From Haplosporangium gracile (Eukaryota > Mortierellomycota > Mortierellomycetes > Mortierellales > Mortierellaceae), in NCBI GenBank assembly GCA_015499985.1, contig JAAAUF010000133.1:1-28326 (forward strand): a DNA stretch of 28,326 nucleotides, written 5' to 3'. This document shows positions 1 to 8,973 of the stretch, piece after piece. Under the pieces are notes generated by a model that searched no databases, was not told where the DNA came from, and was given only the letters and a program-made list of their open reading frames with translations. Each line of letters opens with the position of its first letter. Position 1 is the stretch's first letter. Position numbers and translations under genes: made by a program.

Positions 1-883
1 TGTCACTTTTTAGCCACTGACAAGCCGCGGTGATGACGATATGGGGCATGAGCTCCATGAATTGAACCGTAGAAAGATGGGCAACGAAATGAACGCATTA
101 GTAATGGGTTTGTAACACTGCAGCAAGGCGCTATGGAGAAAAAAAAGTGAGTCTGGACTTGGTACGAGGGCTGTCAAATGATTCGAGCAATCCGGGTTGT
201 CAAGTATATTAATCCTTTTTTTTTTTTTCTCTCTCTCTTGTCCTTTATACTCTATCCTTTTTTGTCTCAAAGCCGTCGGTGGCAATTAACGCCGACTGAT
301 TGAAGAATTTTTCCATGAGCCTTGTTGACGGCTATAGCAAGTACTGGCTTGACCGGAACTGGCACCTCTTGAACATTACCGGGGTGGTGCCGTCGTCGGT
401 GAGTGTGAGGGGAATCCATGTAAACATTACCTCTTGGCCCATGCATTTACCACCCAACATTGAGACCTAAACATACTTCGTTCCAAGCTTATGGACAATA
501 GGCCTTGTGTCAAATATTAAAAAAGCAAAAAAAAGCAAAAAAAAGCATTGGCCACACTTTGATTAATGTCAACGCGTTTGACATAGCCCGTTTTCCTATA
601 TTTTTCTCTGTCACAGTCACGCGTCCTTCGCCCACCGCGAAATCCCATATTTCGCCTACGCAGGCCATACGATCACAGACAAAGTCAGCGCAAAATCCTT
701 TAGAAGAAATGCCACCCGTCATTGCAACGTTTCTCAAGCCGCTGCGTCCGCATTCTTCTCCTCTTTGTCATTTTTTCGCACAACATCCCGCCTTTCCTGT
801 TCACTCCCATTTCACAGCAGATTCCCATCAACAACAATTGACAACACTGTACTCGCACCAAACGACTACGACAACAAACAACA
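1..883. other. Non-coding stretch at the window's left edge
   Basis: No convincing gene is visible apart from the possible single exon noted separately at 315-398. The ORFs that can be drawn here are short, overlap on both strands and have no recognisable domain. The last ~100 bases before 884 are rich in CAA/ACA trinucleotides, like a fungal 5' leader, and run into an ATG at 884. A T-rich run lies at about 217-230. Confidence 0.5.
315..398 (+). CDS. Possible lone first exon, 28 codons, unrecognised
   Basis: An ATG at 315 opens 28 codons beginning MSLVDGYSKYW and ending in VVPSS, directly followed by GTGAGT, a good 5' splice site at 399. Read through the donor, the frame stops at 468-470. 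The peptide is rich in W/Y/L and looks more like protein than the neighbouring sequence, but I could not identify a following exon or a family. It may be a remnant in the decayed zone or a chance ORF. Confidence 0.2.
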
Positions 884-2326
884 ATGACAACCCAAGCGGC
901 ACCACCCTCAACATCTCCAAACAACATGCACTTTAACCTTGTCTAAGACTTGTGGACGAGCGCATGTTAACTGGCTTGGAGAGGTATGCTTAATTGACTT
1001 TTAAGTGATCTCTTCGCGTTTCCATCATCACAAACAGGGCGAAAAGGAATAGGAACGCATGCACTTACCGCAACTGCTTGCATTGTTGCCCCATATAGGT
1101 ACTTGAGCGCGACACATCCTTCTATTGTCCAACGCGAATGTGATGAAGACCAAGCGTGCCATCATCGAGCTCTCTATGACAGTTCGGCATCGATATGCCC
1201 ACCTGACCAACGTTGAGAAACTGAAGGCGTCTGACCCAAGGGCTATGGAGATTCTGTAAGTTCCATCGAGAGTGTGCAACCTAATAAGTTTATGCCAAAC
1301 ACATCATAATCAACATTTCTACTCACACACTCTCGACTTCAATTTTTATTTATTAGGGCCAGAAAGGTCATCGCTGCTGCGACCTTCTCCTCCCGGGGGT
1401 AAATCTGACTTCAAGATGTGCATCCCTATCTCCCCATCCAGACTCACAGGTACACAGCAAAACCCTATTTACTTATACATGCTCTTGTTCTAATATGTTA
1501 TCCATCATAGTGGTGTCTTAAAAAACCATGAAGACATCAGCAGTACCAGCAGCAGAATCAGCACCAGTACCAGCACTAGCAACGCCATTCGTATCAACAA
1601 ATCGCTGTTCACTCTTTCGCTACGTTTTACATGCAACAGACCCGCAACAATGTTTATTGTTTGCTTATGCATATCCTCAACTCTTTTTACTTTTTTTGTC
1701 AACTATAATCGCGTCACCGATTCCGATCCAGCAGGATCTTCACTCCAATCATCTGTATCGAATCGCCAGGATTCGCTCACCATCGTTCGCACCGGGTAAG
1801 CGTGGCCTCAAAATCGATGTAAATCCTTACGCCGACGTGTATTTGTTGACAAATAATAACAGGCACAATTATATGTGCTGTTGTCTTCTGCGTTTCCTAA
1901 TTTAAGTCGAAAAGAAAAGGCGTATTGAGGACAGATGCTCTTTTGACACACATGATCCATCTGGAAACAATTAACAGGAAACTGTCGGAAAAAGTCGGAT
2001 TTCTGGAAGAATATGTGCACGCCAGCAGTTCATCCGCAGCAAATCGCCTTCCATCACTTTTTCAATCAACACCGAGTCCATCCGTCGACGCCAAGGCCTT
2101 TAGTAACACACAACAGTTTTTTACGCCCCCCCCACAAGTCCAACGCGGAACGCCTCTTCCCTCCCTGGCGCCAGAACTTCCAATACCGCGACAACCCAGG
2201 GCCATAAGCGCTCAGCGATGTCCAGCATGTCACCCTCTAAATAAACCTCCATCGTCAAAAAACAACTCCCCTTACTGGTCTCAGAAGTGGTGGTGCAGTG
2301 TATCTTTAATCCCGTACAGGTGAACT
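884..2326 (+). pseudogene. Decayed multi-exon gene, family not recognised
   Basis: An ATG at 884 follows a CAA-rich leader and opens MTTQAAPPSTSP, which stops at 944-946. Shifting frame continues as LVDERMLTGLER to a donor at 984, with an acceptor at 1036-1037. The next exon reads GEKE-stop-ERMHLPQLLALLPHIGT-stop-ARHILLL, then KRAIIELSMTVRHRYAHL and VEKLKASDPRAMEIL, up to a GTAAG donor at 1256. It has in-frame stops at 1050 and 1104. The next piece (from 1357) reads ARKVIAAATFSSRG. Around 1908-2010 a frame break joins VEKKRRIEDR to TDALLTHMIHLETINRK and LSEKVGFLEEYV, which looks like a basic region followed by a coiled coil, then a Ser/Pro-rich tail ending at 2326. What is seen is a chain of protein-like, correctly ordered pieces with stops and frame breaks between them. 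That this is a pseudogene, and possibly of a DNA-binding protein, is inference; sequencing errors or mis-chosen introns are the alternative. Confidence 0.4.
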
Positions 2327-2340
2327 ATGCAAAAAATACT

Positions 2341-3762
2341 TTAGTCCGTGATCATCACTCCATAGCAGGATCCGATCGCCTGCCACCCCGAGACCATAAT
2401 AGCTGTCCTGTAGGCGACTTGCTAAAACATCTTGGCGAACAGTTGCGATAGAGTGCCTTTGCTTGTTTCGTCGTCGCTGGTGCGCCCTGTGCTTCTCCAT
2501 TGATAGGTGCGTTGATATACTGAGGTTCGTCTGATGTTGACATTGGGCTTGTCTTAAGATCGATTTTTCTGAACTGTTCCATGAAGGCTGTCATAGCCTG
2601 AGGATTATCCCGTGGCAGATTGGTAAACTTCGTCGTAGACATGTTCGGCCAGTCGTCAGAGATTAATCCTGATCTTGCGGTAGAAAAAAAATCTTAAAGC
2701 TGTCAAAAGCAGATCCATGAGGAGGTCATGGGGCAGACGATCGATCCTGGCTGGCCTCCGTCTTCGCTCACAACCACAGAGTCTCCGTCGACAAGGTCCC
2801 CCGGCGATCGCGAAGACGCAACATCCAATGCCGCGACAGCTAAAAATAAGCGTAAACTAAAAAAGTGACGAGGCTGGTGAGTGAGATATTGTTGTTGTTG
2901 TTTTTTTTTTTTTTTTTTATTTATTGCAAAAGTAACTGAGATCTTGCAAAGCCGTGTGTGTAACGACAAATCCTGTTGTATACCCTCAGCGCAGAGGTAT
3001 TCAAGGATTGATGAACAGAGGACGGCATATCCATCTGCGAGATAAATATACTGTGTTTCGGTGCGCCCTTGAGCTGCAGCTCCTAAAATTCTCCCGTTGC
3101 TGTCGGGTTCACGGCATCATCTACGGCTGCATTGAAGATACAAAGTTGCCAGCTTGCAGCTTTTGATAGAAAGGGGCAAATATATCAGGCATGTTGATAT
3201 AATACACATACAAAGATAATAATGATGACTTGTAAAGTGAGATGGTTCTTCCATCTTCGAGCTGTCCAGCATAGTATCCAAACTGGTGTCCACCGTATCA
3301 GTGCGTCAATGGCTGTGTCTCTCGCGGCCCCTTGCCTGCATCATCTTCATCCCCCTGCGGTGCTGGGATATTTCATCCGTCACTGGCGAGACGCTCACCA
3401 AGGTGATCAAGCTCCTGCTTGGACCATTGCAACTGTTCGATCTTGTTGACATTGACACCGAGCTCCTTGGCAAGTTTCTTGTTCTAACTGAGAAGAAGGG
3501 CGTTCTTAGACTGATCGTCAGGGTTATCGAAGGAGTAGGCGGCGTTATGGACCCTCCATGGAGCGCTGAGGACGTTTTCAGGGACAGGGACTGCCTCATC
3601 GTCATCGTCGACCTCGCTCTCTATCTGCAAAGTCGTAGGCGGTCGATGGATGATATTGAATCTCATTTCCTCCTCCGTTTTCTCCACATTGTTTGGGCTC
3701 CCTTCCTTCTCTTCAGCAGAATCAGTGGCTTCTTCAGTCGAGTCAGGTGTCTCCTCGACCAT
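2341..3762 (-). pseudogene. SelO/YdiU (UPF0061) protein AMPylase, broken copy
   Basis: Read on the minus strand, the pieces follow the SelO order: NALLLS-stop-NKKLAKELGV (N-terminal region), YGGHQFGYYAGQLEDGRTI (3232-3297, the family's HQFG..AGQLGDGR signature), ELQLKGA then ADGYAVLCSSILEYLCAEG (2980-3082), PGSIVCPMTSSWICF (about 2706-2750), and GWQAIGSCYGVMITD (2344-2385, equivalent to GWQA.GF.HGV.NTDN). SelO proteins have a kinase fold and transfer AMP to Ser/Thr/Tyr residues; eukaryotic members are mitochondrial. In-frame stops lie at 3484, 3373, 3298, 3083, 2703 and 2341. Frame shifts lie near 3046-3066 and near 2450. Intron-like breaks follow 3229 and 2957. The copy ends before the DYGPF metal-binding part and the C-terminal half, where it meets the neighbouring broken gene. 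The ATG at 3762 is only a possible start. Family assignment is strong from several independent motifs; loss of function is inferred from the number and variety of lesions. Confidence 0.75.
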
Positions 3763-3861
3763 CTTACGCCGACGGGACTTGGGGATTAAGAGTTGGGTGA
3801 AGTGAATGTGAGCAAGTTGAGTGATGAATATGTGAGAGAGTTCAGAGGTAAAAATCTGCCA

Positions 3862-4400
3862 CATTTATGTTCCGGAATCAATTCATGGGATACGAAGGAG
3901 TGGGCTGACAGGACACGTTGGTGTGCAACAACAATCCAGACCACAGCTTTTTCTCCAGCCAGCAGGACATCCGTCTTCGCTCATATAGGACCATTAAGTT
4001 GCATGGGATGCTATCGATCGTGGACGTACTGCACGTCGACAAGATGTATCGAGTCTGCAAGCGAGAGGAGGAGCGCACCGAGCACCTGTGGAGCTGTGAG
4101 GAGAGTCGAGACCACCAAGACGAGATCCTGCAAGACGCCTATCGGTGAATTGACGGATGGAGACGCTGCCACAAAGCGGTAGAGCAAGAACAGGAAAATG
4201 AAGGGACGGTGTGCCATTGGAGGAGTCGAACTGGTGCCATCTTTTCGAAAAGGAAAGTGCCTTTGTGGTCAGTTGCTGATCGAGTATGCTAAAGGGGTGC
4301 GCCTGGAGAGAAAGGAGACAATCGAGTCGCCGATCAAGCACTTTGAGTGGGCCTGGTAGGAAGGAAACACTTTGAGATAATGGAGAAGAGAGGAAGGTAG
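3862..4400 (+). mobile_element. Retroelement fragment: tail of a LINE-type reverse transcriptase
   Basis: The frame 3918-4148 reads RLRSYRTIKLHGMLSIVDVLH and then VCKREEERTEHLWSC, followed by ESRDHQDEILQDAYR-stop. A Cys, then about a dozen charged residues, then H-L-W-x-C is the partial zinc-knuckle found just after the polymerase domain in many fungal non-LTR reverse transcriptases, where these ORFs are often called RNA-directed DNA polymerases. After a frame shift, about 4159-4290 continues with Trp-rich sequence (WRRCHKAVEQEQENEG, PLWSVADR). There is no polymerase YADD core, no endonuclease and no poly-A tail in the window, so this is a short relic. Confidence 0.4.
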
Positions 4401-4480
4401 TCGTCGATACCATAAAATTAGGGTTTTGGTAAGTCAAGGGGAAGGAGAGAAAAGCAAGAAACAGGCAAATAATGAGTCGT

Positions 4481-7470
4481 CTAAAGAGTATATCGGAATG
4501 CAGGGTGCTTGTCGGTGATATCGCGCATCTCGGCCTTGGTCAAGATTTTGAGCGGGTTGACTCCATAGCTGACCGAATAGTTCCGTCGACTGTTCTCCCG
4601 CTTCATTATGAATCGCTGCAGGAATGAAAACAACACAATAGTCACCATCATCCCAATATTCACCAAATGTCCCATCGCTACCAAAATGACGAGAAAAAAG
4701 AAGTATAAAAAAAATAATAATATGGTCAATCGCGTTGATTGAAGTCGAGATCGTGCCTTGGTCAAGGAACACAAAAAAATCAGGTGTTCAACCCTTACTA
4801 TGATGTGGTGCGTGGGACGATTTGTAGAGCTGGGATCCAACAACACCTGAAACACTGGACGAAAGCAAGGACATTGCAACCGCAATTGCACGCTTCGCAT
4901 AGCCTCCAATATTTGTCGTCAACCACGAGGTTACGATCGGCGTCATCGGTGTCTGCCCCATACTAATAATAATGACTCCCGCATAATTGACTAAATAGAA
5001 AAAAAAGAGATTGAGCGTGTTGTTAGACAAGAAACCATCCATTTCAGGCATCAAAATGAATGCACAAAGAGGTGTGAATGAGGCCAACGTACCATAGACG
5101 TTGAGGGTGAATAGCATCATGCAGTACCCAACAATGGTCACCACCGCAAGACCCATCATAATCATCCCCCGCTGCTGTGTTCGATCTGCCAAGATCGCCA
5201 CCGCAAATGTCGAAATCGCGCCCATCAGAAAGGCGGGGGAACTCAACAATTGTGCCAGCATTCGTGCTTCGCTGGTCGGTTCTCGCATTAACGATTGGAC
5301 ACCCGGCTTGAGGTACCCCGAGGAAGAACTGATGATGGAGATAGGTTCTTCAGGGGTTCTAGGGAGAGTGCTGTTGGTGCCTGAGGGAGGGTCGAGGGAT
5401 AGTTTCCCGTCCTTGAGTGCCTTTGCGATCGCCATCCATGCCCTGCTCAGCACCCCTGTCGATGATACGACTGCATAAAAGAAAAAAAATGAAGAAAGCA
5501 GTTTAGGCGTCAATCGTGGATCTTGAGAAAATGTTCATTTTGCTCGCATTTGTTTTTCTATTTTGCATGCATTGTTTTTCTGTTACTTGGGATGGTGACA
5601 CAGAGGTTGAGGATCATAAAGATGTAGACCTTGGGATCCTTTAACGCGGCAAGGACATTTTCTTTTGTAATCTGTCTCGACACCTTGATCTTGGTATCAT
5701 TCCGGATCCTGTAGATTGCAATCGATGTTTCCCTCTGATCCAACCACGGCGCTGACTCTGGTGACTTTGTCAGCAAAAACCTACAATGTTACATAAAAAA
5801 AACAAAACATGTTAACACCTACAAAGAAGGCAATTCCATCACCAGAAAAAAAAATAAAGGCCAAGATGATGAAAAAATCAAAGAAACAGTTACCAGGCGG
5901 TGACGGCAAGGGCCATGGTGGGAAGACTCTCGATTATAAAAATCCACTGCCACCCATGCAGATTCAACCGCCCATCCAAATGCCCAATCCCGCCCGAGAT
6001 CAATCCATTGAATACACCCGCCACAGAGCTGAATGTTTGCAGGAGCGCCATCCGGAAGGTCTGTTCTGACCGTTTGTAGAACATGGCAATGTATATCAAT
6101 ACGCCCGGTATCAGAGCTGCTTCGGAGATACCTAGAAAGAATCGTCCCACCATCAGCAGAGGGAAGATCTTGATCCATGCCATTAGGAACGTTATGCATC
6201 CCCTAATTTTGAGGAACAATGGAGGTGAACGGGTGAGTTATTGATATATAAGTGTCTGTACTTTTGTGTCAAATGAATAATAAAAAAAAGTTAGCATTAT
6301 CGCCCCTTTTCACTTACCAGATGAACATGGATGCTGGGAGCCAGACTTTGGGGGTGAGGTAGAGGAGCGCAATGATGGACGGGATCTCTGCAAGACCGTA
6401 TCCAACATAGAACACCGAAGTCGCCCAACTGAACTGCTCGTGTGTCGCATGCAGCGAATTCTCAAATGCAAACATCCTCGCATTTGTCAAATTGATTCTG
6501 TCTTTTCAAGATTGTCACAGGAAACAAGAAAGGAAAAAAAATCGTCAGCAAGTCATGTTCTTTACTATTGGGCATAGGAAAGACAAAATAGGGCAGCGAC
6601 CTTACTGAGGGTAGAGGCGCCATAGAACATGCCCAAGATCGGAATAATCCTCCAGTCGATCTTGTGCACAACCCGCTTCTCCTCCTCAGCCGTGTACCCA
6701 AACAGCCCACCAGGGTTCGACGGATCCTTTCGAATGAAATCATCCAGCCCATCTCCAAACACCGAAGCCGTCGGCGTCACCGGGATACCGGGTCCGAGTG
6801 TGCTCAAAAAATTCAATTTGAGCGCATGATCGATTCCTTTGACGGACGCCCGACGACTATGAGATGGACTGAGGCGCAAGAAGGATGAGACTCGGGATTC
6901 ACGAAGGGATAGGCGTGCTGTGTCGGGGGTTTGTGGCTCGAAGGACCTTCGTCTTCCTCCTTGGAGGAAGGAGGGTAATGTCAAACAGGAGTGTGTTGTT
7001 GATGTCCGGAGTGTTGTATGACCTATTTCTAGTGCCGAAGGTATATCTATCATTTTTATACGAATGCGAAAGTGAGAAAGGGTAAGGTTAGTAGAGGCGC
7101 ATGAAAAAACAGTGCCACATTGATCAGTGCGGTGATTCCAGGAACACAGATTAGGAATATTAGTAGCCAATCCCACGCACTTATTTCGCGTCAACAGACA
7201 AAATCAAGCTAAAATCTTACTGAGATAGCGCTCATTGTCATCCTCGTCCTCGTCACTTTGGTCATACTCATTATCATCAGGCTGACCATGACGGCGATGC
7301 CGTCGTCTGTTTCCAACATCTTCCTCATCCTTTTCCTCATACTCATCGTCACTATCATCATCGTGAGAGCTCGAGTCTGGGGATTGCAGAGTCGAGCTAG
7401 ATGATCCGCTTCCAGAAGAAGCATACGTCGGAGCCAACATCTGCAGATGAATCGCGCTTAACGAAGTCAT
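4481..7470 (-). CDS. MFS transporter, allantoate-permease (Dal5/ACS) type
   Basis: Predicted 685-residue membrane protein of the anion:cation symporter family, which imports small organic anions (allantoate, ureidosuccinate, vitamins, small peptides); the substrate cannot be read from sequence. Exons on the minus strand: 7470-7221, 6959-6606, 6501-6318, 6202-5894, 5780-5587, 5470-5093, 4990-4799, 4677-4481, summing to 2058 nt. Family marks: DWRIIPILGMFYG (TM1), NRINLTNARM, MVGRFFLGISEAALIPGV, GWQWIFIIESLPT, an ILADR loop, QTPMTPIVTSWLTTNIGGYAKR, and a C-terminal RFIMKRENSRR. Odd points are a Ser/Asp/Glu-rich N-terminal tail from exon 1 and an insert of about 60 residues between TM7 and TM8. 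The join of exon 1 to exon 2 is inferred from a GTAAG donor at 7220 and a CCTCCAAG acceptor ending at 6960. The alternative is a start at ATG 7053, giving 633 residues. All other joins have clear splice sites. Confidence 0.85.
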
Positions 7471-8973
7471 CTTCGTTGTGCTTTTTTTGTAGCTGTTTTG
7501 TTGTGTCTCCTTTGTAATGGGTTTGATGTATCAGTCGTAAACGAGAGGATATGGTGATGCGAAAGATGAAGTGGACAAAGAAGTACAAGGCGGATGGAAG
7601 AGCAAAAATGGTTGAAGGAGCAAACGAAAAATCGGAAAGGTAGGGCGTCAAAGAGGAAAAGTAGAAAAGGGTAATATGAGAGATCGTGTCTTATCAACTG
7701 ACGGAAGAAAGAAATGGAAAACGAAGGAGGAAGCTTAGCGATGGCTGAGCTAAAATATTTCAACGCAGAGGTGATGTCGTTTGTTGAACCTAACGAGTCG
7801 GGATGGAAGGGGCGAGTAACAATAAGTTACAAGAGAACGGAGTCCAAGAAGAATGGCCGTTAAGGGTAAAAAAGAAAGAGACGGGTGAATATGAGAAGGT
7901 GAAGGTAGATAAAGTAAGCAAAGGTGATGTATGCGAAATTGAAAGGTGGTTATTGTTTTTTTGGAGGTAGCAATTGGGCATGCGGACTAGGGAGTAGACA
8001 ACTAATATTGAATGTTCTAAAATAAATTGGGGCTGACGATGGATAGTCGAAGGAATGTGGGCTAGGAAGTCAAGTCCAGAGGAAAGACAGGAAAAGAGGA
8101 AGGTGAACAGAAGGACGACGAAGAGGAGAAAACGAAGAAAATAAGGAAGAGCGTTGACCCTGGCAAAGGACGACCAAGATAATCGGAAAAAAGGAGAAAA
8201 GAAAGAAACGGAGAAAGAAAGAGAAAAGGGAAGGAAGAAGAAATCAACCAAAGCCTTGTGCCGAAAAAAAGGGAGAACAAACCAATAATCTCAGTGAAGA
8301 TTGATCTGCCTACAGGATGCAAAAGTAAGGGAAGAGGAGGTGTGCGTCCAAAACTGTCATTGTGCAACAATGAAATGATACGAAAAGACAAAAGTAGGTA
8401 ACACATAAACAAGATAGCGCTGTGTTCAGACGAATAACTATAGTAAGGCAGTAATGGGCTTATTTCTTCTTTGCCTCGACGAGATGTGCTTGTCTAGAGG
8501 GGAAAGGCATCTTTTCAGCCGGCGGCAGTCTGCTGTGGGCGCGTGAGGATGGGGTACTTGAGGGAGAGCGAGAGGGAGGTGGTTGTTAGTGAGGAAGGGG
8601 ATACACTAAATTACATCAGCGGCTGAACAGTTATCTAACGAACTGGATCATAAACACCAGCATAACAAACATAGACGCACCTTCCTTTCTTCTCTCACTT
8701 TGCAGAGATCATGTCCAGCAAGCGACATATCCTAGAAGCTCCATTTTATTTCGTGGTCACTTATTACCTTCTCACAAAACCTTCATTTTTGTATTTTGTT
8801 TTCTGTTTTCTGTTTTCTGTTTTCTGTTTTCTGTTTTTTTTTTTTTTTTTTTGGATGACACTTTTTGACGTCCTATGCCGTTGGTGGAGTCCGACCCCGG
8901 GCTGCGAAAATGCGCCAACAGCATAGGACTGCGGGAAGTGTTATCCTTTTTTTTTTTTTCTCAAGGTTCAAGA
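7471..8973. other. Intergenic, strongly purine-rich on the + strand
   Basis: No gene is supported. From about 7500 to 8420 the + strand is dominated by A and G (GAAGAGGA-like runs), so the minus strand is pyrimidine-rich; this lies 5' of the minus-strand transporter gene. The long minus ORFs here are translations of C/T-rich sequence (F/L/S strings) without domains. A 16-codon minus ORF (8510-8460, MPFPSRQAHLVEAKKK) is the only short reading frame of note. A heptamer repeat lies near 8798-8852. Confidence 0.55.
8798..8852 (+). repeat. TTTTCTG heptamer tandem repeat followed by a poly-T run
   Basis: About five head-to-tail copies of TTTTCTG run directly into some 20 T residues. It sits just downstream of the stop codon of the minus-strand PPR-like gene, so it is likely 3' flank. 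This is probably a simple slippage repeat. Confidence 0.85.

Noticed and set aside
2703..3300. UGA codons in the SelO-like sequence as selenocysteine sites
   Set aside because: Some animal SelO proteins carry selenocysteine, but near the C-terminus. Here UGA falls at unrelated places (before YGGHQFG, after SSWICF), is mixed with UAG and UAA stops and comes with frame shifts, which points to decay.
884..3762. Repeat-induced point mutation as the cause of the stops
   Set aside because: The likely changes behind the stops are of several types (for example Trp to TAG, Gly to TGA, Asn to TAA) and there are insertions or deletions. A C-to-T mutational process alone does not explain them.
7790..8412. 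Long minus-strand ORFs as a membrane protein gene
   Set aside because: They are F/L/S-rich translations of a C/T-rich tract, overlap in two frames, and have no domain or splice pattern.
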